From contig NZ_KV804942.1 of the NCBI RefSeq assembly GCF_001811505.1, positions 42,962 to 106,961 of the forward strand: a DNA stretch of 64,000 bases, read 5' to 3'. A program made the position numbers and the translations under genes. Source of the DNA: Streptococcus sp. HMSC034E03. Its GTDB lineage: Bacteria; Bacillota; Bacilli; Lactobacillales; Streptococcaceae. Shown one piece after another: positions 34,442 through 43,100 of the stretch. The notes under the pieces are model-generated. The model was not told the origin of the DNA, did no database searches, and saw only the letters and a program-made list of their open reading frames with translations. Numbering within the stretch: position 1 is the stretch's first letter; each line of letters starts with the position of its first letter.

Positions 34442-36889
34442 TTACACCTCTTTTCGCACAGGCGGTCTGGTATCAAAGGCATGGAGCAGTTCTTCAAATA
34501 CAGGGTGGAACTGTATCACACCGACACGACCATATAAATCACTGATAAGGCACTGTCCATTTTCCAAATCACGCAATCGCTTCTGATTATTTTCGTCCTC
34601 TGGGTCAACGCCGAAAAAGGCAAGGGTCTTTTTAATCTCGTTAAGGTCAGTAGAGCGGAACGCAAATTTCAAACCAAGATTATTTTTCAGCTTTTCATCT
34701 AAAAGGTCATCTGTATTCTGGGTCACGAAATATACCCCAGCGTTCATAGCACGTCCAGCACGAACCAGTTTCATAGACAGTGTTTTACCTTGTGCCACCT
34801 GTAAGAAGCTCCACGCTTCGTCTAAGTCAACAATTTTAAAAATGCTTCTGTCTGTATGGATAAAGTCTAACGCAAAGGTACTAATGACAATCAGCATTGC
34901 CACCGATAGTAACTCCATTGTGGTATATTCCTCAAAGGAGGTTTCTTTATCGGGAAGTACCAAGTCGGCAACCTGTATGATGTTCAGTTGTTTTTCAAGA
35001 CTGATAGACTGCTCCACATATCCATCACTAAAGAGCAGATGTGCAAAGTCATAGTCTGTAAAACTTTCGATATGGTCGGCTATGCTGGTGCTTATTTGAG
35101 TTCCCTCAACCCGTAATTCCTCAATCACTTTCAGAAGACCTCGCACTTCACTATTAGTTACAGCACGAATGGCTTTTCGTAGAACAGGGAAACGGTCAGA
35201 ATCTCGTGATGAAATCCCCGTAAGGAACGTCAAAATGTCGATTGCCAGTGATTCAGAATCTTTGGGATTTTTCATAATCACGTAAGGGTCAAGTAAGCCT
35301 TTATTTTTCTCATCAGAAGTCAGATTGACAATATTAATTTCGTGAGCGATTTCTGGCAAGGTTTCTTTCCATCTGCCACGTTCCGCTTTCGGGTCAACAA
35401 TCACTGCTTGTGCCCCATAAAGCACTGCATAATAGACGATAAGGTTATTCGCAAAGGATTTTCCACCGCCTAGCGAACCTACAAAGGCAGACGCTAATGC
35501 ATTGGTTACTGAACCCTTAACCCCTTGACTGGCAAGAGCAGGTTTGAGGTAGACATTGCGTCCTGTATCTAAGCTATAGCCAACATAAATACCCTCATTT
35601 TCGCCAAGCATTTGAGTAGCACCGAAACCAAGTCCAGCTAAGAAATCAGAGGTTACATACTGAATATAGTCATTCATATAACGCTTGCTGGCAGGTAAAA
35701 ATTCTTCATGTAAGCCGAGCATATCCCCAAATGGTCGTACCAGTTTTACGCTTAAATCGTCATAAAAATCTTTCACTTCATTACAACGACGTTTGAGTTC
35801 GTCAAGATCATTTGCTGATACCCTTACAACATAGGACAGCTTATACATAGATTCCTTGCTTTGGTCTAAATTGGTTTCCAGCTCGTTCACACTTTCCAGA
35901 GCTTCCGCCACATTAGAGCTGGTTTCATTATCACTTTGCCATGCGTGGTTATCCAAGTCTTTCAGTTCTTTCTTTTTATTGCGGACAGTAGATAGGGCTT
36001 TACGATTCGCTACAATTTCCACATTCATTGACGTATCAATCGGAAAGGTAAATTGCTGTTGCTGGTAGTAGAAGATTTCAGAGGACGGGAAGTCCAGTTC
36101 GCCGACAATACTGTTGATGGTAAAGTAAGCTACATAGGCGGTTTCGTCTTCCTGCTGGATTTTCAAATATCGCTGTTTTTCTTCCACCAGACAGCGAGTA
36201 GGCTTAATGAGGTCATAGGTTTTAATCAGTGTTTCATGTTCCAGCTTTTTCTTTGATAGAGGATACTCATACTCTTCATAGGCAGTGCCTGTCTGTCCGT
36301 AAAGGTGTTCAATCAGATAGCCGAAGTCGTCCTTATCTAATCTTCGGATTTTGAAACGACGGGAGATTTTATTTTCTAAAAGCTTTTCCATCTTCTGAAA
36401 ACGCAGGATTTCATCATTACTCATACTAACAAAATCGCCCATCAGCTTATGGTTCACATCATAGACAAAATCAGTAAAAGCATTTTTTGCTTCAACGGTA
36501 AGACTTTTCATAGAAAACTCCTGATCGTTGAGAAGCAACTTAAAACCGATAAAGAAACGGTAGTCCACTTGATTTTCGCCAATCATGGATATTAAAGCGT
36601 CTGTCTGTTGGTCGATTTTGTCATAGGCAACCGCTTTGAGCTTGCCAGTGACTTCATTTTTGGAACGCTCTTGTGCAGAACGTATGCTGGATTCTGTACT
36701 GATTTGTAAAGCATGAATTTTGCCATCACGATTTTGTGCGATAAGCTGTCTGAAAGAATCATGCACTTGTATTTTCTGTTCTGGACTTAGAAATGAGTAA
36801 TTGTAAGGAACAAGCTCATAATAAGCATAACATTCCCCGTCTTTATTCCAGACGAGATTGTTTTCAATGTATTTAATTGGATATGCCAT
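34442..36889 (-). CDS. orf16: Tn916 Orf16, VirB4-type conjugation ATPase
   Basis: 815 residues from ATG at 36889, fixed by AGGAGTGAATTTT; the frame is open to 36940. Walker A FVGSLGGGKSFANNLIVYY is at about residue 458 and Walker B region FKIVDLDEAWSFLQ at about 690. This ATPase (ConE/TcpF-like) powers the secretion channel. It overlaps the end of orf17 by 17 bases. Confidence 0.95.
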   Translation of the reverse strand: MAYPIKYIENNLVWNKDGECYAYYELVPYNYSFLSPEQKIQVHDSFRQLIAQNRDGKIHALQISTESSIRSAQERSKNEVTGKLKAVAYDKIDQQTDALISMIGENQVDYRFFIGFKLLLNDQEFSMKSLTVEAKNAFTDFVYDVNHKLMGDFVSMSNDEILRFQKMEKLLENKISRRFKIRRLDKDDFGYLIEHLYGQTGTAYEEYEYPLSKKKLEHETLIKTYDLIKPTRCLVEEKQRYLKIQQEDETAYVAYFTINSIVGELDFPSSEIFYYQQQQFTFPIDTSMNVEIVANRKALSTVRNKKKELKDLDNHAWQSDNETSSNVAEALESVNELETNLDQSKESMYKLSYVVRVSANDLDELKRRCNEVKDFYDDLSVKLVRPFGDMLGLHEEFLPASKRYMNDYIQYVTSDFLAGLGFGATQMLGENEGIYVGYSLDTGRNVYLKPALASQGVKGSVTNALASAFVGSLGGGKSFANNLIVYYAVLYGAQAVIVDPKAERGRWKETLPEIAHEINIVNLTSDEKNKGLLDPYVIMKNPKDSESLAIDILTFLTGISSRDSDRFPVLRKAIRAVTNSEVRGLLKVIEELRVEGTQISTSIADHIESFTDYDFAHLLFSDGYVEQSISLEKQLNIIQVADLVLPDKETSFEEYTTMELLSVAMLIVISTFALDFIHTDRSIFKIVDLDEAWSFLQVAQGKTLSMKLVRAGRAMNAGVYFVTQNTDDLLDEKLKNNLGLKFAFRSTDLNEIKKTLAFFGVDPEDENNQKRLRDLENGQCLISDLYGRVGVIQFHPVFEELLHAFDTRPPVRKEV

Positions 36890-37265
36890 AAAATTCACTC
36901 CTAACTGCTGTAATGGCTTCTTGTGGCTGGTTTCTGCCAAGCGTTACTTTTTTTCCTGCATAGGTCAGCTTTGGTCGCAGTGCATAAGCAATGACAGACT
37001 TCAAAAATCCATAAGGCTTTTTACCATCAAAAGTTTTTGTAGACATAAACCATGTGAAAGCCACAGGAATCCCAAAGTATTTGAGAAATGCTCCCTCTAT
37101 CATGGAAAGAGGGGGCAAGTTGCCAAGTATCATCACTGCAAAGAGTGACACGACAAACCATGTCATTTGCGTAAAGGTTATGGGAAACGGAAGTCTAAAA
37201 TCATTGATAGAATACAGTACCTTTTCCACAGACCAGATACTGGTATAGCTTCGTATTTTCTTCAT
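36873..37265 (-). CDS. orf17: Tn916 Orf17, TcpE-family membrane protein
   Basis: 130 residues from ATG at 37265 with AAAGGATTGATTAC upstream. The frame is open to 37379, giving a 168-residue version with an extra hydrophobic N-terminus that overlaps orf18 and has no good ribosome site. Two membrane helices (TWFVVSLFAVMILGNLPPL and the following) and a basic tail, as in TcpE/ConD channel components. Confidence 0.88.
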   Translation of the reverse strand: MKKIRSYTSIWSVEKVLYSINDFRLPFPITFTQMTWFVVSLFAVMILGNLPPLSMIEGAFLKYFGIPVAFTWFMSTKTFDGKKPYGFLKSVIAYALRPKLTYAGKKVTLGRNQPQEAITAVRSEFYGISN

Positions 37266-37353
37266 GTAATCAATCCTTTCATAAAAAATAGGGGTAGCTG
37301 ATTGAGCCACCCCGTAAAATAGAAAATCTGCCAGTAGTAATGTACCGACAGAT

Positions 37354-37851
37354 TTAATAGACGATTTCAAAAATCCCATGATTGGTTGAGATAAACGTTC
37401 CTGAAAGGTCTAAATCCCGACCATAGGCTTGATAATCAATATAGTTTTGAAGACTAGCTGGTACTTCGCCTAAAGCACCCGTTTCTTCAATGTAGTAGCG
37501 TGCCACGTCATACATATCATCACAATCGGAATGAATGATAATATCCTCTTGATGTTCGCTTAGTTCTTCAATGCTTGAAAAATGAGTGAGCAGAGCAGAT
37601 AGCTCCGATTGTAATTCTTCGGGTAATTCCGATACCATTTCCCATAGTCGATTGAGTTCGCCAATGGAAGTGTATTCGTCAACCGTAAAGGGTAACTCGT
37701 AGTCATGAATGGCGTATTCCTCATATTCATCATTCAAGCCGATTTTCTCTTTGACTTCCTCAAAATCAATGGGAAAGGTAAACCATGCACCAACTAATTC
37801 GCCCTCATTGTATTTGCCTAAATTGGCAATGTAGACTTGCATATCGTCCAT
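37354..37851 (-). CDS. ardA: Tn916 Orf18, antirestriction protein ArdA
   Basis: 165 residues from ATG at 37851 (AAAGGACGTGTGAATAC upstream; frame open to 37884). Highly acidic, a DNA mimic that blocks type I restriction enzymes during entry into a new host. Landmarks: YNEGELVGAWFTFPIDFEEV, IHDYELPFTVDEYTSIGELN and DVARYYIEE. Typical length. Confidence 0.95.
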   Translation of the reverse strand: MDDMQVYIANLGKYNEGELVGAWFTFPIDFEEVKEKIGLNDEYEEYAIHDYELPFTVDEYTSIGELNRLWEMVSELPEELQSELSALLTHFSSIEELSEHQEDIIIHSDCDDMYDVARYYIEETGALGEVPASLQNYIDYQAYGRDLDLSGTFISTNHGIFEIVY

Positions 37852-37969
37852 GTATTCACACGTCCTTTCTTTATAGAGATTCAAAAATCCCTACCGCACT
37901 TCGTTTGGTGTACCATTCTTTTGCGGAACATAAGAAAACCACTTATATTCCACAAAATAACGGTTTAAT

Positions 37970-38191
37970 TTAAGCACCAATAATGCGATTGAATAGCTCT
38001 AGTAAAATGTCTTTTACTCCAGCAGCGTTGAAGACTAAGCCTACCGCAATAATCGCAATAATGAGAAAGCCAATGAGTTTACTGAACTCACGCTTGAAGC
38101 CAAGATACAAGCCAATCACAACGATTGCTAAAAGTACCAGTGATTGAGCGTTTGATAGAAACCAGTTATAAAGGTTTTGTCCAAAATTCAT
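37970..38191 (-). CDS. orf19: Tn916 Orf19, TcpD-like small membrane protein
   Basis: 73 residues with two membrane helices (LVLLAIVVIGLYLGF and LIGFLIIAIIAVGLVF). AGGAGAACATTTTT precedes the ATG. Small conjugation-channel protein in the TcpD/ConC position. Confidence 0.9.
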   Translation of the reverse strand: MNFGQNLYNWFLSNAQSLVLLAIVVIGLYLGFKREFSKLIGFLIIAIIAVGLVFNAAGVKDILLELFNRIIGA

Positions 38192-38233
38192 AAAAATGTT
38201 CTCCTCTCTATATTCAATGAATTTGTGTTTAGG

Positions 38234-39439
38234 TTATTTCTTTGTCGTTATCACGTCCTTATCTTTTGCCGACTGTTGCTTCAAAATCTGCTCATGCCGG
38301 TCTGTCAGTTTCGCATGGTCGAGAATGTCTTTCACAACCTGCGTCTGGTTGATTTCATCAAGTTTAATCGCAACCTTTAAAGTGGGTGCGACTTGATGGG
38401 AAAGCCAGTTCAGCGTCCGCTGGAAAGAGTAAGGCTCTGGTTTTGTGGTTAGTTTTAATCGTTCACGGTTGTTCCCAATAAACCAAGCCCATTCTTCATT
38501 CAGCTTCCAATCAGAACGAGGTTTGGAATCGTCTTTATCTACAAAACGGATATACCGATTGATAATTTTAAAAGCAGTCTTTTCTGGATTGTCATAGACG
38601 AGTAAATCACGGACTGCATAATAGGCACGCTCATTTTTCAGCCGAATCTCAAAACGGTTTTTTACTTCTGCGTCTTCAATGGGAATATCATTTTTCTTGT
38701 ACTGTTCATAGTCCTTTTCATAGATACAGAAATAAACTTCACTCTGTAATGAACCGATATAGAGGGTATTTCCCATACATTCCTTTTCATCTTTGCGTAC
38801 CAGTTCGCCACTGCGATAGCTTTTGAAACTGCGGAAGACGGATATACATTCTTCCTGTCTGCATTTTTCAGTGAGTACAGGGATATTCAAAATCCCTGTC
38901 TTATCGTTAATGGCAAGGTCAAGGCGTTTCATCACACCGCCAGCCACCAAAGCGTCCATAAAGAACTCATACCAGCTTCTTTGTTGAGCCAGAAGATAGC
39001 TTTCAAATTGCCGACACCCACGACCTTTCAATTCCACCAGAACTCCTTTGTCCAGTTCGTGGGAGCAGAGAACGAATATATCGCCTAAAGCATAATGCTC
39101 TGAATAAGAATAGAAACCATAGTCCTCATGAAGAAAATAGGACAGTTTCAGTTGTAAGATGTTTTCGACCACATGCTGTACGTCCGTTGTGGGAAAGCGA
39201 ATCCTTACATAATCAAAGAGCATTTCAAGGGGAGCGTCGGGATTGAAGCGTTCCAGAGCTTCAAAAAGAGATTGCTGTAAATCCTCTGATGGCTTGACTT
39301 TTCCTGTTTCAATATCGCTTAGATACTGCCTTGTAATACCAGTCGCAACCGCTAAACGATTTTGAGATAGTCCATAAGCCAAGCGTTTTTCTTTTAACTG
39401 CTGTAACCAAGTTTGTTCATTCAGTAAAAATCCCTCCAA
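38234..39439 (-). CDS. orf20: Tn916 Orf20, MobT/Rep_trans relaxase
   Basis: 401 residues from a TTG at 39439. N-terminal XRE helix-turn-helix (LAYGLSQNRLAVATGITRQY) then a rolling-circle initiation/relaxase domain (VLVELKGRGCRQFESYLL; FKIINRYIRFVDKDDSK). It nicks oriT and starts transfer replication, like NicK of ICEBs1. The 177-base space to orf21 contains oriT. The precise start is uncertain, GGAGGG overlapping the first codons; an in-frame later start is possible. Confidence 0.93.
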   Translation of the reverse strand: MEGFLLNEQTWLQQLKEKRLAYGLSQNRLAVATGITRQYLSDIETGKVKPSEDLQQSLFEALERFNPDAPLEMLFDYVRIRFPTTDVQHVVENILQLKLSYFLHEDYGFYSYSEHYALGDIFVLCSHELDKGVLVELKGRGCRQFESYLLAQQRSWYEFFMDALVAGGVMKRLDLAINDKTGILNIPVLTEKCRQEECISVFRSFKSYRSGELVRKDEKECMGNTLYIGSLQSEVYFCIYEKDYEQYKKNDIPIEDAEVKNRFEIRLKNERAYYAVRDLLVYDNPEKTAFKIINRYIRFVDKDDSKPRSDWKLNEEWAWFIGNNRERLKLTTKPEPYSFQRTLNWLSHQVAPTLKVAIKLDEINQTQVVKDILDHAKLTDRHEQILKQQSAKDKDVITTKK

Positions 39440-39553
39440 TCAAAAAGGCGTATGTCAACTTTTAAAGCCCATTTTACATACGCTGAAATTTTGTAAATCC
39501 CTTGTAACCAAAGGATTTTCTAATGTTTTTTTGACTGTTTCCTGTCGATTTGT

Positions 39554-39577
39554 ACCCCCCTGTTAGATACGGGGGGT
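39554..39577. other. oriT core inverted repeat of Tn916
   Basis: ACCCCCC (39554-39560), loop TGTTAGATAC, GGGGGGT (39571-39577). On the minus strand it reads ACCCCCC-GTATCTAACA-GGGGGGT, close to the ICEBs1 nicking region remembered as ACCCCCC...CTAACAGGGGGGT. It stands between orf20 and orf21, where Tn916 oriT was mapped. A second inverted repeat, TGGCGTGGC/GCCACACCA, follows at 39584-39606. Confidence 0.75.
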
Positions 39578-39616
39578 TAAGTGCTGGCGTGGCTATTGCC
39601 ACACCAGCCAGCAAGA

Positions 39617-41002
39617 TCAGTCCACACCTGCGACTTCCGCTTCGCACGTCGCCTGCGTGGACTGTCTGCTGTTGGATAACTTTTTAATTTCCTCCAAGAA
39701 ATCATATCCTTTTGGTACAAGGGGAGTATAAAACTCTGATATGACACTTGTTCCTACATCAACATAGCCACGACCTTTGATTCGCTTTAAGAAGAAATCC
39801 TTTTGTACGTCACTGCCAAACATCATGCCATAGCCCATTTCAGACATACGACCTAAAGCCACTCTGAAATTAAACTGATCACGGATTCCGTCGCCTAAAT
39901 ATTTTGCGTCTGGACGTTGACAAGCCAGTATTAGAAAGAAGCCAGCTTGACGACCTAACATGACAATCTGTTTCAGCTTATTCATAACTGCGGTGTTTTC
40001 TTTTGTTCCCAGCATTTCCATGAAAGCGACGTATTCATCAAAGATTAAGAAGTGTGCCGGGAGACCTAAGTAAGCATAATTTTTGCCAGTCTTATAGTTC
40101 TTCATCTGCTTCATTTCCTCACTACGTTTCATCATTTCTTCATAGAATGTTTCAATGCAAGAAAGCAAGTCTTCTTTTCTATAGTAGACATTTGCCATCA
40201 CAGAACCTAAGTCCGCAAGGTCAGCATTTTTCGGGTCAAGAATATACAGTTTTGAATCTGTATGAAGCAAGGCTTCAATCAGTGTCAGTATAAAGTAAGT
40301 TTTACCGCCACCTGTACCACCAGCAATCAACATATGAGGGAGCTTATCATATTCCCACCATACGTTTTTCATTAAGCGAAGTTTACCATCTTTAGCTTCT
40401 ACTTCATCAATAGAAATACGACTGGCTATGGTGTCATAGAGCAAAGTATATTCCACATAGGAATCCTTTAACTCTTTATCCGTCAGCTCACAGTACAAGC
40501 CACTCTCTAATTTCTTTTCCAAGTGTAAGAGTTGGTCTTGATATTTTCCCAGCGTGATTTCCACCCGTATCTGTATCAAGCCATTTTTAAGTCGATAATA
40601 CATTTTAGGGAAGTAGGTTATCTTTTCCTTTGTACGACCAGCACTATCTTTAAAGAAACCCTCTGTTTTGACCTGTTCAGATTCATACCACTTGTTTTCA
40701 AGTATCATCTTTGCCAGTTTTTGACGGTGGTAAAGTTGTTTAACCGTATCATAGCGAACCCGTTTGAATACAAACGCTACCAGCAAGCAGATAAGAATTG
40801 CGACACTGAAACTGATAATTAAATAGGGAATGTCAATCTTATCTGCTTGTGATAGGTTAAAATCCTGCCAGTTGATCTGCTGGATTGTCTTCACATGAAA
40901 CAGTCCGACAACCAGCAGGAAAACAGGCAGGAGTGACGCTATCGTAAAATGAAAGACTAAATCTTTACCAGATGGGCGAATCCTTTTACCACGCTGTTTC
41001 AT
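39617..41002 (-). CDS. orf21: Tn916 Orf21, FtsK-type coupling protein (TcpA)
   Basis: 461 residues. Two N-terminal membrane helices (residues about 16-75), then an FtsK/SpoIIIE ATPase with Walker A MLIAGGTGGGKTYFILTLIE and Walker B FLIFDEYVAF. It delivers the relaxase-DNA complex to the channel (ConQ equivalent). Confidence 0.95.
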   Translation of the reverse strand: MKQRGKRIRPSGKDLVFHFTIASLLPVFLLVVGLFHVKTIQQINWQDFNLSQADKIDIPYLIISFSVAILICLLVAFVFKRVRYDTVKQLYHRQKLAKMILENKWYESEQVKTEGFFKDSAGRTKEKITYFPKMYYRLKNGLIQIRVEITLGKYQDQLLHLEKKLESGLYCELTDKELKDSYVEYTLLYDTIASRISIDEVEAKDGKLRLMKNVWWEYDKLPHMLIAGGTGGGKTYFILTLIEALLHTDSKLYILDPKNADLADLGSVMANVYYRKEDLLSCIETFYEEMMKRSEEMKQMKNYKTGKNYAYLGLPAHFLIFDEYVAFMEMLGTKENTAVMNKLKQIVMLGRQAGFFLILACQRPDAKYLGDGIRDQFNFRVALGRMSEMGYGMMFGSDVQKDFFLKRIKGRGYVDVGTSVISEFYTPLVPKGYDFLEEIKKLSNSRQSTQATCEAEVAGVD

Positions 41003-41030
41003 GCGAAAAAGTCTCCTTTCTACCTAGCGA

Positions 41031-41417
41031 CTATTTGTCTTGTGTCGGTTCTTTCTTTGCTTGTGGTTGAGCTTTGAATGAACTAGAATACTTTGTCAGC
41101 ACAATATCGTCTGCCTTGATATACCAGTCAACATCTGCTCCTTGATAGGTGGCAGTAGCAACGGTGTCCGCAATGGGATTGATAAGTTCCACCCGTGCGT
41201 TATAATCAAACTCTTTCAAAGGCACGCTGGCAGGAATACTTACTTGAATCATGCGTCCTTGTCCTTTGGATTTTAAGTCATAGGTACGTTCCTTGATTTC
41301 ATCTGAAACCGACCCGTCTTCATTTTGGATTCTCACTTCACGACGTAGAGCAGAGAATTTCAATTCTCCAAAAGTCGTGTCTTTATCTAATACAATGCCA
41401 TTTGCTAATCTCATCAT
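41031..41417 (-). CDS. orf22: Tn916 Orf22, DUF961 (HelP-like)
   Basis: 128 residues. Landmarks TFGELKFSALRREVRIQ and KGQGRMIQVSIPASVPLKEF. DUF961 proteins include HelP, the helicase processivity factor of ICEBs1; Tn916 Orf22 and Orf23 have been described as working the same way in element replication. A paralogue of Orf23. Confidence 0.9.
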   Translation of the reverse strand: MMRLANGIVLDKDTTFGELKFSALRREVRIQNEDGSVSDEIKERTYDLKSKGQGRMIQVSIPASVPLKEFDYNARVELINPIADTVATATYQGADVDWYIKADDIVLTKYSSSFKAQPQAKKEPTQDK

Positions 41418-41432
41418 TTTTCCTCTCTTTCT

Positions 41433-41747
41433 TTATTCTTTTATCATGTCGTCAGCATGTAAAAGGTAATTTGTAAAACCACGAGTGCCGATTTTGTAGC
41501 CCTCTGCGGTAATACGTGGATTGACTAACTTCACACGTTCCTCAAAGCCGAAATGTTTTTCGCCAGCTTCAGCAGGAAGCACCACCACAATATCATCTGC
41601 TCTTTGAACATCAGAATAGAGATTATAGCTTCTTGATAAGACAGTTAGCCGTCCGTTGATTCTTCGCTGAACGACTTTATCCTCGCCAGCAAATTCTAAA
41701 TTGCCGAATGTTTTTTCCATGTTGGGAATCACAAATTTAAGTTCCAT
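41433..41747 (-). CDS. orf23: Tn916 Orf23, DUF961 (HelP-like)
   Basis: 104 residues, MELKFVIPNMEKTFGNLEFA then VVQRRINGRLTVLSRSYNL, the same domain as Orf22 with little sequence identity. Fifteen bases separate the two. Probable helicase processivity factor of the element. Confidence 0.9.
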   Translation of the reverse strand: MELKFVIPNMEKTFGNLEFAGEDKVVQRRINGRLTVLSRSYNLYSDVQRADDIVVVLPAEAGEKHFGFEERVKLVNPRITAEGYKIGTRGFTNYLLHADDMIKE

Positions 41748-41769
41748 ATTTTTACCTATCCTTTCTTTT

Positions 41770-41844
41770 TTATTGGCTGAATGAATGTTTGATGGTCTTA
41801 AAGAGTGGGGAACGACCTTTTGATTCTTGATTTTTTGTTTTCAT
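41770..41844 (-). CDS. Tn916 end peptide, 24 aa
   Basis: ATG at 41844 follows AAAGGAAGTGAACTT. The peptide starts MKTKNQESKGRSPLFK and ends HSFSQ; basic and soluble. It is the first ORF of the transfer operon when the element is circular. Often missed because of its size. Translation is likely from the ribosome site, function unknown. Confidence 0.55.
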   Translation of the reverse strand: MKTKNQESKGRSPLFKTIKHSFSQ

Positions 41845-41870
41845 AAGTTCACTTCCTTTCAAAATCGGGT

Positions 41871-41906
41871 AAAAAAATAGACACCTCATTTTTTGAAGTG
41901 TCTACC
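41871..41906 (-). terminator. Terminator-like hairpin at the transfer-operon entry
   Basis: Minus strand AGACACTTC, loop AAAAAAT, GAGGTGTCT, then ATTTTTTT. Lying before the 24-codon ORF and orf23, it would stop weak transcription entering from outside and may be overridden only by strong read-through. Confidence 0.75.
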
Positions 41907-41988
41907 TATTAAATATTCAAATTTTATTGGAAGTATCTTTATATCTTCACTTTTCAAGGATAAATCGTCGTATCAAAGCTCATTCATA

Positions 41989-42010
41989 AGTAGTAAATTA
42001 GTAGTAAATT
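41989..42010. promoter_or_regulatory. Integrase arm-type sites, transfer end
   Basis: AAGTAGTAAATTA followed by GTAGTAAATT, a tandem copy of the DR-2 type motif seen once at the int end. Sequence from 41907 to 42088 holds these sites and the transposon end, no gene. Confidence 0.65.
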
Positions 42011-42108
42011 GAGTGGTTTTGACCTTGATAAAGTGTGATAAGTCCAGTTTTTATGCGGATAACTAGATTTTTATGCTATTTTTCTTTGAAAAATTTTACA
42101 CATATTAC

Positions 42109-42137
42109 TTGACAGGGCTTACAAATAGATGTATGAT
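42109..42137 (+). promoter_or_regulatory. Promoter of the PadR operon
   Basis: TTGACA (42109-42114), 17-base spacer, TATGAT (42132-42137). A TACA...TGTA inverted repeat spans it (42120-42146), a plausible PadR operator. The transposon ends 20 bases upstream of the -35. Confidence 0.85.
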
Positions 42138-42193
42138 GTATGTGTAGAATAATTATATATAAAATTTTTACATACTAAAAAAGGAGGTCCCCC

Positions 42194-42520
42194 ATGTATT
42201 TTCCAACATCAGCGGCTTTGATTGAATTTCTCATCTTGGCCATTCTAGAACAAGGGGATTCCTATGGTTATGAGATTAGCCAAACCATTAAACTCATTGC
42301 CAAAATCAAGGAATCTACCCTCTACCCCATCTTGAAAAAACTGGATACCAACCGCTATCTGACTACATACTCTCGCGAATACCAAGGTCGGATGCGGAAG
42401 TACTACTCCTTGACAGAGATTGGGGAGGAGCAACTATTTGTACTCAGAGAAGAGTGGACACTCTACACTGACACCATCAATGGCATCATAGAAGGGAGCA
42501 TTCGCCATGACAAGAACTGA
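42194..42520 (+). CDS. PadR-family transcriptional regulator
   Basis: 108 residues with a winged-helix domain: IEFLILAILEQGDSYGYEIS and IKESTLYPILKKLDTNRYLT are the family hallmarks; the C-terminal helix used for dimerisation follows. AAAAGGAGGTCCCCC precedes the ATG. It overlaps the DUF1700 gene by 14 bases. PadR-DUF1700 pairs generally form autoregulated operons responding to envelope stress or drugs. Confidence 0.92.
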   Translation: MYFPTSAALIEFLILAILEQGDSYGYEISQTIKLIAKIKESTLYPILKKLDTNRYLTTYSREYQGRMRKYYSLTEIGEEQLFVLREEWTLYTDTINGIIEGSIRHDKN

Positions 42521-43100
42521 ATATTTGAATCAGCTTGAAGCCTATCTGATGAAGCTTCCTCAATCTGATCGCATTGAAGCCATGGATTACTTCAAAGAAC
42601 TCTTTGATGATGCGGGTCCAGAAGGTGAGGAGGAACTCATAGCTAGCCTCGGTAGTCCAAAAGAAGCTGCCCATGATGTCCTGACTACACTTCTTGATAA
42701 GAAAATCAACGAAGAAAATTCCAGCAAGAACGACCGCCATATTTTACGCATCGCTCTACTAGCCCTTCTTGCAGCTCCTATCGGAATTCCGGTCGGAATT
42801 GCTCTTCTCATGTCTATCATCGGCATTTTTATCGCCGCTGTCAGCGTACTTATAGCCTTCTTTGCTGTATCAGTAGCTGGACTAATCCTAGGAGGCGTTC
42901 TCCTATTTGAAAGCTTCTACATTCTAGCTGAATCTATATCTGCTTTTATTCTGATTTTTGGTGGAGGTTTACTGGCAATCGGAGCTTCATCCCTGGTCTT
43001 GCTAGCAACTTCCTATGTAGCACGTTTCTTTGGATTACTAGTCCTTCGACTTATCCAATGGATTCTTAATAGAGGAAAGAGAGGTGAAAGACATGCGTAA
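42507..43100 (+). CDS. DUF1700 membrane protein
   Basis: 197 residues. Cytoplasmic N-terminal helical domain typical of DUF1700 (YLNQLEAYLMKLPQSDRIEA, then DDAGPEGEEELIASLGSPKE) followed by three or four membrane helices from about residue 82. Usually encoded with PadR regulators. Its start overlaps padR and its end overlaps the next gene. Confidence 0.88.
   Translation: MTRTEYLNQLEAYLMKLPQSDRIEAMDYFKELFDDAGPEGEEELIASLGSPKEAAHDVLTTLLDKKINEENSSKNDRHILRIALLALLAAPIGIPVGIALLMSIIGIFIAAVSVLIAFFAVSVAGLILGGVLLFESFYILAESISAFILIFGGGLLAIGASSLVLLATSYVARFFGLLVLRLIQWILNRGKRGERHA

Larger units (their letters stand above)
18640..42088. mobile_element. Tn916-family conjugative transposon with Mega insertion (Tn2009-like)
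   Basis: About 23.45 kb, from CAAAG at 18640 to its inverted counterpart CTTTG at 42088. It carries, from left to right, int, xis, orf8, orf7, orf9, split orf6 with Mega inside, tet(M) and its leader, and transfer genes orf13 to orf23 plus a 24-codon ORF. The outer ends are imperfectly inverted (CAAAGTATAAATTT against CAAAGAAAAATAGC) with no long target duplication, as expected for Tn916. Arm sites AAGTAGTAAATT lie near both ends. Order, genes and total length agree with the published size of Tn2009 as remembered (about 23.5 kb). Exact end bases are uncertain by a few positions because of A/T-rich coupling sequences. Confidence 0.93.
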
